A stretch of DNA of 64,000 bases from Chondromyces crocatus (GTDB lineage Bacteria; Myxococcota_A; Polyangia; Polyangiales; Polyangiaceae), in the NCBI RefSeq assembly GCF_001189295.1, contig NZ_CP012159.1, forward strand, positions 3,298,973 to 3,362,972. The letters run 5' to 3'. Each line of letters begins with the position of its first letter. The stretch's first letter is position 1. The position numbers and the translations under genes were made by a program. The notes beneath the pieces are model-generated. The model worked only from the letters and a program-made list of their open reading frames with translations, searched no databases and was not told the origin of the DNA. Shown here in pieces: positions 49,762-59,100 of the stretch.

Positions 49762-51588
49762 GTGCGCGCCTACGACGTCGTGATCATCGGTAGCGGCATC
49801 GCGGGAGGATTCCTCGCCCGCCATCTCCGCAGAACCCTTCCTGACCTCTCTGTCCTCGTCCTTGAAGCCGCAGAGACGATCGAGGACTACAAGGTTGGCG
49901 AGAGCACCGTCGAGGTCGCCGCCAGCTACATGATCCGCCGCCTCGACCTCGGCACCTACCTCTATCAGCACCAGCTTCCCAAGAACGGCCTCCGCTTCTT
50001 CTTCGACAGTCCCGGCAAGGACCTGCCGCTCCAGCGCATGAGTGAGATCGGCTCCGACCATCTCCCGTACCACCCCAGCTTTCAGCTCGAACGCGCCAAG
50101 CTCGAGCGTGACCTCGTGACCATGAACCGCGCCGACGGTGCCGATGTCCAGCTGGGCGCCAAGGTCGTCGACCTCCGCATCGACGGCGCGGGCAGCCACA
50201 CTGTCACCTACGAGCAAGCCGGAGCCCGCCACGAGATCACCTGCCGCTGGCTTTGCGATGCCTCGGGACGGCGCCATGTCCTCCTCCGCAAGCTCGGCAA
50301 GAAGGTTCACAAGGAGACACGCCTCAACACCGCCGCCGCCTGGGCCCGCTACCGCGGTGTCGCCGGTCTCGACGCCGTTCGCGATGACGCCTGGCGCAAC
50401 CGCGTCCGCTACACCGCGCGCCACCTCTCGACGAACCACCTCATGTACGACGGCTACTGGATCTGGTTCATCCCGCTGGCCGGAGACCTCATGAGTGTCG
50501 GCGTCGTCTACGACAAGGACCGCCTCGCCGCTCTCGGCACCCCGGCTCCCAGGAATCGTGCCGATTTCGAGCGCTTCCTCGATGGTCACCGAGCCGTCCG
50601 CGATTTGCTCTCCCAGCCGGCCCGCGCCGACATGGAGGATTTCCAAGCGTACGCTCACCTCCCATACCACGCTGACCTGTACTTCTCGACGGACCGTATT
50701 GCCGTCACTGGCGAAGCCGGCGCCTTCACCGATCCCTTCTACAGCCCCGGCTCCGACTTCATCGCCACCGCCAACGAGTTCATCGTCAGCATGATCTCCT
50801 CAGAGATCGCGGGCGAGCGTAGCGCTTTCGAGGAGAAGGTCGCGGCCTACGATGCCTATTACCGCTTCAAGTACGAGAGCACGCTCCTGCTCTACGCCCG
50901 CATGTACCCTATTTTCGGGTCTTTCGAGCTGTACCGGCTCAAGTACCTGCTCGATTTCAATAACTACTACAACCTCGTCCTCTGGCCGTTCGTCGCCGGC
51001 CGCGTCACCGACGTCGCCTGGCTACGTGAAGAGCTACGCCTCACCGACTACGTCCTCCGCGCTCTCTCCACCATGGGGGACCACTTCTCCACCCTCGCCG
51101 CGGACCTCCATCGCCGCGGCGAGTACTTCGCCTGCAACGAAGGCCAGTGGGCCAACGGCTTGAATGGAGTCTCTCAGCTCCAGCGCCGGATCACGCCCAA
51201 CTTCGATGGGACCTTCCGGCGTGACCAGATCGATCGTGCCTACGGCAGCGTCTCCGCGGCGCTCCTGGAGCGTCAGATCGGTGCGACCGGCCTCAGCAAC
51301 CGCGCTCCTCTCGTCTCCGAGTTGAGCCTCCGCGAGATCCTCCGCATCAAGGAGTTCTCGCCCGAGGCCGTCGCCAACCTCTCCCGGCGCATCGGAGACA
51401 AACTCACCCAGAAGCTGCGCCAGGATCTCCCCACCGCGGGCATCACCGGTGTCCATCTCGACCTCGCCAGCCCCTCGCCCATCATCCAGGGTCCTGCCGA
51501 GGACAGCGACGAACACGCCAGGGCCCACGCGCGCGCTCAGGCCCTCTGGGATACGCCAGCCGACTCCCTCGCCCACGTGGTCTTGTAG
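49762..51588 (+). CDS. flavin-dependent halogenase-like FAD monooxygenase
   Basis: 608 residues from GTG 49762. FAD-binding GSGIAGG (residues 10-16). Two marks of flavin halogenases are seen: W-I-W-F-I-P at 233-238, matching WxWxIP, and Lys74 in LPKNGLRFFF, in the place of the catalytic lysine that forms chloramine. GESTVEVAASYM and AFTDPFYSPGSDFIA also follow the family. It is longer than tryptophan halogenases, with a helical C-terminal extension of about 200 residues. Substrate unknown; its partner acyltransferase suggests a lipid or carrier-bound compound. A geranylgeranyl-reductase-type oxidoreductase is the alternative. Confidence 0.75.
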   Translation: MRAYDVVIIGSGIAGGFLARHLRRTLPDLSVLVLEAAETIEDYKVGESTVEVAASYMIRRLDLGTYLYQHQLPKNGLRFFFDSPGKDLPLQRMSEIGSDHLPYHPSFQLERAKLERDLVTMNRADGADVQLGAKVVDLRIDGAGSHTVTYEQAGARHEITCRWLCDASGRRHVLLRKLGKKVHKETRLNTAAAWARYRGVAGLDAVRDDAWRNRVRYTARHLSTNHLMYDGYWIWFIPLAGDLMSVGVVYDKDRLAALGTPAPRNRADFERFLDGHRAVRDLLSQPARADMEDFQAYAHLPYHADLYFSTDRIAVTGEAGAFTDPFYSPGSDFIATANEFIVSMISSEIAGERSAFEEKVAAYDAYYRFKYESTLLLYARMYPIFGSFELYRLKYLLDFNNYYNLVLWPFVAGRVTDVAWLREELRLTDYVLRALSTMGDHFSTLAADLHRRGEYFACNEGQWANGLNGVSQLQRRITPNFDGTFRRDQIDRAYGSVSAALLERQIGATGLSNRAPLVSELSLREILRIKEFSPEAVANLSRRIGDKLTQKLRQDLPTAGITGVHLDLASPSPIIQGPAEDSDEHARAHARAQALWDTPADSLAHVVL

Positions 51589-51829
51589 TCCCCTGCGCTT
51601 CCGAGACCCTGGAGCCTGGGGAGGAGTGGCCCGCGTTCCGCCCCGCCGTTCCAGCGAGCCCTACGGCCTGCACCGCGCAGCCCACTTTCGGCAGCAGGGC
51701 CGCGTCGTACAGCGCCATCTGGGGCGGAGCCGACGGCCAGGCGCGGACAGACGTGGCCGCTTCGTCTCCACCGTTCTCGCCGCTCGACCCGAGAACAGCT
51801 CGAAACGGCTTCCACCTGAAGGAGGCGCT

Positions 51830-52435
51830 TCAGCCCGCTCCCCGAGGACGTAGCCCCTCGAACAACAGGGCAAGCAGTCGCCGCATGCGCCCCTTGTCCC
51901 CGGGTGCTCTCTCCGCGGCGAATGCGATGGCCATCACCATGCTCTCCACATCCGAAAACGGAACCTCCTGCCGGATCTCTCCAGCCTTCTGCGCCCGCTC
52001 CAGCAGCTCTGCCCCCGCAGCCCTCGCCACCTCACAGGCCGACGTCAGCCCCTCCAGCGTCCCCCCCAGAGATGCTGCCAGACCGCAGTACGTCGACGTG
52101 TGCTTGATCATCAGCTTCATCCACGCCGCCAGCCCCTCGCTCGCACTCTCCGACCCGAGCAGCGCCTTCCCCTTCTTTCCGATCAGGGCCAGGCGGTCTC
52201 CCAGCGTCGCGAGCAGCAGCGCATCCCGCGTGGGGAAGTGCCGGTAGAGCGTCCCGATCCCCACCCCTGCGCGCCGCGCGATGTCATCGAGGCTCGCCGC
52301 CGCTCCCTGCTCCGAGAAGACCTCGTCGGCGACCTCCAGCAGGCGATCTCGGTTCCGCTGCGCGTCCGCCCGCAGGCGTGGTGCCGCTGCCGTGGAGGGG
52401 GGAGGGGACTCTGCCGATTTTCTGGCTGCGACCAT
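51830..52435 (-). CDS. TetR-family transcriptional regulator
   Basis: 201 residues. After a Ala/Pro leader the HTH reads RDRLLEVADEVFSEQGAAASLDDIARRAGVGIGTLYRHFPTRDALL. The C-terminal domain matches the common TetR type that controls short-chain or Gfo/Idh oxidoreductases (YCGLAASLGGTLEG, RMRRLLALLFEGLR). It starts 114 bases from a divergent oxidoreductase gene; two matching operators lie between them, so repression of both genes is likely. Confidence 0.94.
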   Translation of the reverse strand: MVAARKSAESPPPSTAAAPRLRADAQRNRDRLLEVADEVFSEQGAAASLDDIARRAGVGIGTLYRHFPTRDALLLATLGDRLALIGKKGKALLGSESASEGLAAWMKLMIKHTSTYCGLAASLGGTLEGLTSACEVARAAGAELLERAQKAGEIRQEVPFSDVESMVMAIAFAAERAPGDKGRMRRLLALLFEGLRPRGAG

Positions 52436-52447
52436 CCAGGACCTTGC

Positions 52448-52494
52448 AAAACGGAGGATGCCTCCGTATTAAAAACGGAGCAATCCTCCGTTTT
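52448..52494. promoter_or_regulatory. two tandem 23-bp TetR operators
   Basis: Site 1 (52448-52470) and site 2 (52472-52494) both read AAAACGGAG, five bases, CTCCGT(A/T)TT. Site 2 is a perfect inverted repeat, site 1 has one mismatch. Centres are 24 bp apart. They start 13 bases from the tetR start and end 56 bases before the oxidoreductase ATG. Confidence 0.8.
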
Positions 52495-52549
52495 CGAAGA
52501 GCCGCCGCCGCGGCTGCTCGTGCGCGGAGCTGCGCCCTGGAGAGAATCG

Positions 52550-53647
52550 ATGAGTAAGTCGAACATAGCGGGCAAGATCCGGGTCGGCGTCATCGGCGCG
52601 AGCCCTGGCACGAGCTGGGCGACCCTCACCCATCTGCCTGCCCTCAAAGCCCTCCCCCAGTTTGAGCTCACCGCGGTCAGCACCACCCGGAAGGCCAGCG
52701 CGGACGAGACGGCACGCGCCTTCGGCGTGTCCCACGCCTTCGACGACGCCCGCGCCCTCGCCGAGCACCCCGACGTCGATCTCGTCGTCGTCTCCGTCCG
52801 CACCCCCGAGCATGATCGCCTCGTCCGCACCGCCCTCGCTGCCAGCAAACACGTCTTCTGCGAGTGGCCCCTCGGCGCCAGCGTCGCACAGACCGCAGCG
52901 CTCCATGAGCTGGCCGAGTCGACCGGCGTTCGCACCGTCATCGGCCTCCAACGTCGCCTCGTCCCCAGCGTTCGCTACCTCCGCGACCTCGTCGCCGAAG
53001 GCTACATCGGCAAGATCCGGTCCGTGGCCATCCGCGCCTCGGCCCCGGTCCTCGGTGCCTCCCGCACCGCTTCTGCTGCCTACACCGCCGATGTCTCCAA
53101 TGGTGCCAACGTGCTCACCATTTTCACGGCCCACTATCTCGACGTCGCCCTCGCTGCCTTTGGTGACATTCGAGAGATCTCCGCCGTCGTTGCTCGCCAG
53201 TTCGACGAAGCCACCGTCCTCGAGACCGGCGAGAGCATCCCGGTGACCGCGCCCGACCAGGTCCTCCTCAGTGGCACGCTCCATGGTGGCGCCGTTCTTT
53301 CTGCCCATTTCGAAGGTGGCAAGCGCAATGGAAGCGCCGTCGCCTACACGATCACCGGGACCGAAGGCGACCTCGCCCTCTCGGATGACCTCACCCTCTC
53401 CGGTGCTCGCGGAGACGGCCAACCGCTCGAACCCCTCCCCATTCCCGACCGCTATCACTGGGTCCCCACGACGGACCTTTCCCTCCACGCTCAGGAGGTT
53501 GGCAACCTCTACGCGGCCTTCGCTCGGGATTTCACCGAGGGCACACGGCTCGCTCCTTCCTTCCGCGATGCCCTCCACCTGCATCGCCTGCTCGACACCT
53601 TCGCGGAGTCCTCCGTCAGCGGGCAGCGCAAGACGTGGACGCCTTGA
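52550..53647 (+). CDS. Gfo/Idh/MocA-family oxidoreductase
   Basis: 365 residues from ATG 52550. N-terminal Rossmann fold with VGVIGASPGTSWATLTHLPAL; CEWPLG is the variant of the family's EKP motif, with the lysine replaced by tryptophan-proline context (usual E-K-P). VIGLQRRLVPSVRYLRDLVAEGYIGKIRSV is typical, as is GANVLTIFTAHYLD with the conserved His. It probably oxidises a sugar or other polyol with NAD(P). Controlled by the divergent TetR through the double operator. Confidence 0.9.
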   Translation: MSKSNIAGKIRVGVIGASPGTSWATLTHLPALKALPQFELTAVSTTRKASADETARAFGVSHAFDDARALAEHPDVDLVVVSVRTPEHDRLVRTALAASKHVFCEWPLGASVAQTAALHELAESTGVRTVIGLQRRLVPSVRYLRDLVAEGYIGKIRSVAIRASAPVLGASRTASAAYTADVSNGANVLTIFTAHYLDVALAAFGDIREISAVVARQFDEATVLETGESIPVTAPDQVLLSGTLHGGAVLSAHFEGGKRNGSAVAYTITGTEGDLALSDDLTLSGARGDGQPLEPLPIPDRYHWVPTTDLSLHAQEVGNLYAAFARDFTEGTRLAPSFRDALHLHRLLDTFAESSVSGQRKTWTP

Positions 53648-54081
53648 ACCAGACGCTCGCTACAATCTCTCCTGATCGTCGTTGAGCGCGTGGCCCTGGG
53701 GTCGAGACGCGGTAGTCGCCGTCCGAAAACGCATTGTCATCGACGACCATGAGCGATGTCTCCGGCGTCCATCCTCCGCCGGATGAGATGACCGCGAATT
53801 TCCGCACCCATCGCGCAGCCTCGAAGACGCAGCGAGCTCTCCAGGCACGCTCCTCGGTGTAGGGAGCTGTGATTCCTGGTATCGGCCGAGGCCGTGGAAC
53901 GCTGTGCAGAACCGCTAGCACGTACTGCAGCCGACCGACTTCCAGGGAATGACCATTGCGGTAGGAGGAGAGACCGCGAACCTTCGCACGACAATGGGTC
54001 GCCGGTACGCTGCGACAGCCAGCTTTGCCTGACCTGGGTTCGTTGACAGTGTTCGCTGCGCGCCTGTACCCTCGTTTCGGC
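53648..54081 (-). pseudogene. gene-free spacer with possible decayed minus-strand coding remnant
   Basis: 434 bases between the oxidoreductase and the kinase fusion. On the minus strand about 53715-53880 reads like protein with good codon use (CVFEAARWVRKFAVISS, then SLMVVDDNAFSDGDYRVS). Continuation in the shifted frame gives GHALNDDQERL and a stop. This could be the frameshifted end of a lost gene, or chance. No family recognised, no start or ribosome site. The rest shows nothing. Confidence 0.25.
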
Positions 54082-56055
54082 ATGGCAGAATCCACGGTTG
54101 CCGGTCGGTATCTGCTCAGACGCAAGATCGGTGAAGGGGGAATGGGCGAGGTCTGGGAAGCGGAGGACGTCAACCTTCGACGCCTCGTGGCCCTGAAAAT
54201 GCTGAATCAGGAGCAGCTGGATTCGGATGAGGCGCGGGCTCGCTTCGAGCGCGAAGCCATGGCCATCGCGCAGCTCCGGAATCCGCACGTGGTGCAGGTT
54301 CATGATTACGGGATCAATGAGAACTCCCCCTATCTCGTGATGGAGTTCCTGGAGGGGTACAACTTACAGCTGCTGCTGGAGCAGCGTGGTCGCTTCCCGT
54401 TGAGCATGACCTCTTCCGTCATCGTGCAGGTGGCCAGAGGTCTCGCCGCTGCGCACGCGGTAGGAATCGTGCATCGCGATCTGAAGCCGGCGAACATTCT
54501 CCTCGCCCGAAACGACACCGAGGACATCGCCAAGATACTCGATTTCGGTGTGGTCTCCTGGGGGGCGAGGAAGGACCAGCTGGCAATTACGTTTCCGGGC
54601 GCGTTGATAGGCACCCCGGCCTACATGAGCCCCGAGCAGATCCGTGCTTCCCGGGTCGACCACCGGAGTGATCTCTGGTCGCTGGCAGTCACCTCCTACG
54701 CATTGCTCACCGGCAAGTTGCCATTCGATGGCCGCTGGATGGGCCAGCTCGTCGTACGCATCTGCAGCGAATCGTTTCCTCGGCCTTCATCGCTCATTCC
54801 AGAACTACCGCCAGCGGTCGATCTCTTCTTCGAGCGAGCCCTCGCCAAGGACCCGGCCCAGCGCTTTCAGTCCGCGTGGAGCATGGCCAATGCCTTTGCT
54901 TCCCTGACCGACGAGGGCCAATCGCACACGGCGAAGATTCTGGTCGTGGACGACGAGCCCGACATGATCCTTCTGGTCAAGCAGTGTTTCCGCAACCAGC
55001 TCCGTGACGGCACGTATGAGTTCATCTTTGCTGGCGATGGCGAGCGTGCGCTCGAAGTGCTTCGGGACCATCCGGACATCGACATCGTCCTCACCGACAT
55101 CAACATGCCTCGGATGGATGGGCTCACTTTGCTGAAGAGCCTCGGTGAACTCCACCCCCATGTTCGGGTGGTCGTCATCACGGCCTACGGCGACATGCAG
55201 AACATTCGCACTGCCATGAATCGAGGCGCGCTGGACTTCCTGATCAAGCCGCTGGATCCCGACGATCTGGTATGCACGGTCGACAAGGTGTTCAAGCAGG
55301 TGAGTGCGCTGCGCAAGAATGCCCGCTCCGGTCAGGAGAACAGCTTGCTGAAGACCTTTGTGAGCCCCTTGGTCGTGGAGCGACTCAATCTCCCAGACCG
55401 ATTCGTGCCCAGCACCGTCGAGGAAGGGACAGTGGCATTCCTCGATATTGCCGGTTTTCACGAAATGACGCGTGAAAGGTCGCCCGAAGAGATGGTCAGG
55501 CTCCTCAATGCCAACTTCGACGTCATCGTTCCCGAACTGACGATGCGAGGGGGGGTGGTGAGCCGCTTCGTGGGGGACGCCCTCATGGTTCTTTTCAGGG
55601 GGAAAGACCACCTCCTCACGGCGCTCGACGCATGTCTGGCCGTACGCTCACAGCTCGCGACGTTGAACCTCAGGGCTGGGGCACAGTCGCCCTTTGCTCG
55701 CGCGCTCTCCATCGGCGTGGCGACGGGGCCCATCATTCTGGCCGAGATCGGCTCACGATCCAGTCGGCAGCTCGACTACGTCACACTAGGCAGCGTGGTG
55801 AGCATGGCGGCCCAGCTCGAAGCCATGGCGAAGCCGAACCAGATTCTCCTGTGCGGGACGATGGGCGACGAGGTGACCTCGTCCTTCTCTCTGGTAGAGC
55901 GGGAGTGTCAGTCCCTGGCGGGAGCTCGAACTCCGGTGCAGATCTTCGAGGTAAAGCAGCGCCACTCCCCTCCAACGCTGAGAGAGTTCCCTGTTCCTGC
56001 TGGCGACGTCGATACCGTGACGGCGGAGGCCCCGCTGCCGACGACGGAGGGCTGA
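54082..56055 (+). CDS. Ser/Thr kinase - receiver - degenerate adenylyl cyclase fusion
   Basis: 657 residues from ATG 54082. Kinase (10-275): IGEGGMGEVW, Lys39, HRDLKPAN (131-138), DFG 154-156. Receiver (285-405): ILVVDDEPD (Asp290/291), phospho-acceptor Asp339 in VLTDINMPRMDG, then a Thr and Lys at the normal sites (VVVITAYGD, FLIKPLD). Class III cyclase domain (445-620): both metal Asp are kept (Asp455 in FLDIAGF, Asp499 in FVGDALMVLF), but the transition-state Asn and Arg of NxxxR are Ser574 and Gln578 (GSVVSMAAQLE). So the cyclase is probably inactive or repurposed. No membrane segment. It converges with the giant kinase gene. Confidence 0.92.
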   Translation: MAESTVAGRYLLRRKIGEGGMGEVWEAEDVNLRRLVALKMLNQEQLDSDEARARFEREAMAIAQLRNPHVVQVHDYGINENSPYLVMEFLEGYNLQLLLEQRGRFPLSMTSSVIVQVARGLAAAHAVGIVHRDLKPANILLARNDTEDIAKILDFGVVSWGARKDQLAITFPGALIGTPAYMSPEQIRASRVDHRSDLWSLAVTSYALLTGKLPFDGRWMGQLVVRICSESFPRPSSLIPELPPAVDLFFERALAKDPAQRFQSAWSMANAFASLTDEGQSHTAKILVVDDEPDMILLVKQCFRNQLRDGTYEFIFAGDGERALEVLRDHPDIDIVLTDINMPRMDGLTLLKSLGELHPHVRVVVITAYGDMQNIRTAMNRGALDFLIKPLDPDDLVCTVDKVFKQVSALRKNARSGQENSLLKTFVSPLVVERLNLPDRFVPSTVEEGTVAFLDIAGFHEMTRERSPEEMVRLLNANFDVIVPELTMRGGVVSRFVGDALMVLFRGKDHLLTALDACLAVRSQLATLNLRAGAQSPFARALSIGVATGPIILAEIGSRSSRQLDYVTLGSVVSMAAQLEAMAKPNQILLCGTMGDEVTSSFSLVERECQSLAGARTPVQIFEVKQRHSPPTLREFPVPAGDVDTVTAEAPLPTTEG

Positions 56056-56174
56056 GGTTTCGTGACCGAGAACAGGCGCTCACCGAGCGGTACGCCCTGG
56101 AAGAGGTCACGTCTGTCCGGATTTCCCTCCCGCCGACCTCGGATTTGAAAAGGAGATTCACCCTCGTCTCTCCC

Positions 56175-59100
56175 TCATTTGGGGAGGCGGACGATGAATT
56201 CAGCGAAAATCCCTTCTTCCGACTCACAGCGCAGCAGACCACCATTCCCTTCCGTGACGATGGTGTGGCAGATCGACAGCCCGAGCCCGGTCCCTTCTCC
56301 GGGGGGCTTGGTCGTGAAGAAGGGGTCGAAGATCCGGGCGCGAATGTCTCGAGGAACCCCTGAACCATTGTCTCGAATCCGGATTTCGCAGCAGTCTTCT
56401 TCATTCCGAGTGATGACTTCGATGCGTGGCTCGAAGCCCAACGGGCATTCGCCGGCTCTCTGTGTCACGGCATAGCAAGCATTGTCGACGAGGTTGATGA
56501 TGACGCGACTCACCTCCTGGGGCACGATGCTCACGAGGCCGATGGAGGGGTCGAGGGTCATTTCGATCGCGATCTCGCCTGTCGAGGTGCGTGCGCGTGA
56601 CCCCTGGTAACCGATGTTGACGTACGTTTCCACGAGGGTGTTGAGGTCGACCCACTGACGAGCACCGCGATCGTCCCTCGAATGGTCGAGCATCGAACGG
56701 ATGATCCCGTCCATTCGCCGGCCATGCTCACCGATCTTTGTCACATTGACCTTCAAATCTTCGAGCGCCTCGTCGAGGCGTGCGAAACGACCGGCACTGG
56801 AGACCCTGCCCGACGGCAAAAGCCCATCATGGATTTCATCGACGAGAGCAGCCGCGAACCTTGCGAAGTTGTTCACGAAGTTGAGAGGGTTACGCAGCTC
56901 GTGGGCGATTCCAGCAGCGAGCGAGCCGAGCGACGCCAGACGTTCCTGTACGAACATGCGATCCTGGGTCTCGCGCAGGTGAGTCAACGCAGTTGCAAGC
57001 TCCTCATTCTTCTTCCGGAGCTCCGACGTTCGCGACTCGACCCGCTGCTCCAGCGTGTTGTAGAGCGCGGCGTTCTCGATGGAGATGACCGCCTGTGTCG
57101 AGAGCATCTGCAGGATCCGGATGCGGGCGGGCGTGAATGCCCCTTTGAGCAGGCTGTTCTCGAGGTAGACGAGCCCACGCCGCCCCCCGGGGCGACCGAG
57201 CGGGAAACACAGAACGGATCCGATCGCGTTCCGGATGGTGCATGGGTCGCCACTGAACCGCGGGTCCGCCGAGGCGTCGTCCACCACCAAGCTCTCCTGT
57301 GAGCGCGCCACGTAATGAATGATGGATGCGGGGAGCCCACGGTGACCTCGGGCCATGAGTTCGGCCACCGGGATGGATTTCAGCACGATGGCATTCTCTT
57401 GCGTCACCGCTTTCTCTCCCTCGATGACCCATTTTTTGCCTTGCTCCATGAGCAGATAGCCAACCGTGGCCCCGCTCGTTTCGAGAAGGATTTGCATGAG
57501 GCGCGCGAGGAGACGGTCGAGTTCGATCTCGCGTGAGAGATCCTGTGACGCATTCAGCACCGAGACCAGATCGAGCACATCGAAGTCGAGCTCTCTGCCT
57601 CCCGTCTCCGTGGCCGTGGAACCGGACGACATCCCCGCCGCGACGAGCGGGACGACGCCAGGGTACTCTCGTTCGAGCTGCCTCGCCTTGGTGACGGCGC
57701 CCCACCGCAGAAACCCTTCATGCGCATCGCGCAGGTGCTTTCGTGCGAGCTTGTGCTCCCCTCGGAGGATGTAGAACCGACCGGCGAGTTCATGCCCGAT
57801 GGCTGCCTCGTGCCGATAACCGCTCCTGTCAGCCAGCTCTGTGCCTCGCGTGAATGCAGCGCGGGCCGCCTCGTGGTCGCCCAGCACACGCGCGCGCTCG
57901 GCGGAGATCAGCAGCAGTTTGTGCTCATAGTTGGGTGGGTGGTGCTTGCACCATTGCTCGATCTTGACGAGGCTCTGGGCTACGAATCCGAGCTTCCGCT
58001 CTCGGTCCCCGTTTTCGGCGCGCTCGTACAGTGCCAGGTACGAAAGAGACTGAATGAAGGCAATGAAGGTCGCAGCCAGCGAATGCTCGGAGCCTACAGG
58101 ATAGCTGGCCAGCGTGTCGGCGCTCGCGGCGGCGTGGTCATGCTCCCCGAAGAGATAGTGGAGAAGCATCTTGCAGAAGTGATAATGAGACATCCCCCCT
58201 GCGTCACCCGTGGCCCGCTGGTGTGGTACCCGCTCCGCTTCCACGTAGGCGGGACCTCGGAGCATCGTCAGATCCCCCGTTTTTCCGATCAAATTCAGGC
58301 TCACCTGGATGTAGAGACGCAGCCAATCGCAGACCATCGGCTGCTGAAGCCGCTCGCACAGCCGAGCGTATCCCTCCATGTCGGCGAGCAGCGGCGAGAG
58401 GTCTTCGCCGGAGAGAAAGCGCGCCAGGCACAACCCTTGCGCGGCCGCAGCAGAGAAAAACAGACTGCCCGCTTCCAGAGCGAAGCGGTGGGTGTTCGAC
58501 AGCATCTCGGCGAGATCGCGCAGATGCCTTTCCACATGGACGAGGTGGTATCCGGCCACGTAATAGGTCTGCGATCGAAACTCGCAATTGGCAGAGCGAT
58601 CGGCGATGCGTAGGGCCACGTGGCCCAGCCGGCAGGCCTCGTCGATCTCGTTTCGAGCGAGCAACAGGGATCCGAAGAGCGCGTAACCGAAGGAGGTGTG
58701 TCGCCCGACGCCGCAGCGAAGCGACATGGCTACGAGCTGGCACACGGCGATGGGGTAAACGCTCGCCCCTCCGGTGCCCGAGCTACTGATGATCTGGCTG
58801 AGGAGGAACATCGCCGTGCAATCCACGGGATTGCGGCACTCGCTCAGGCCCTCGAGTTCCTCGACGGAGTGTGCCTTCAAGCTCCTCAAGTTTCTTTGGA
58901 TCTCTCTCTCCACCTCTTCCGGCGTCGGGTCCTGTGGCAGCTCGCAACCGAGCCGAGCGAGGGCCGCCAGGTAGGTCCGGAGCGCTTCGGTGACCCGCTG
59001 TTGGGAGAACAGCACCTGCCCATCCAGGGAGAGCTGCCTTACTTCATCGAGCAATCCCTGGAGTCGAGGGCGAGCGACCTCCGACAATTCCCGTGCGGCC

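Noticed and set aside
53616..54173. 185-codon minus-strand gene
   Set aside because: Runs through the start of the kinase fusion and the end of the oxidoreductase; only a short middle part has coding character.
55417..55940. Active adenylyl/guanylyl cyclase
   Set aside because: The catalytic Asn and Arg are replaced by Ser574 and Gln578, so activity should not be annotated.
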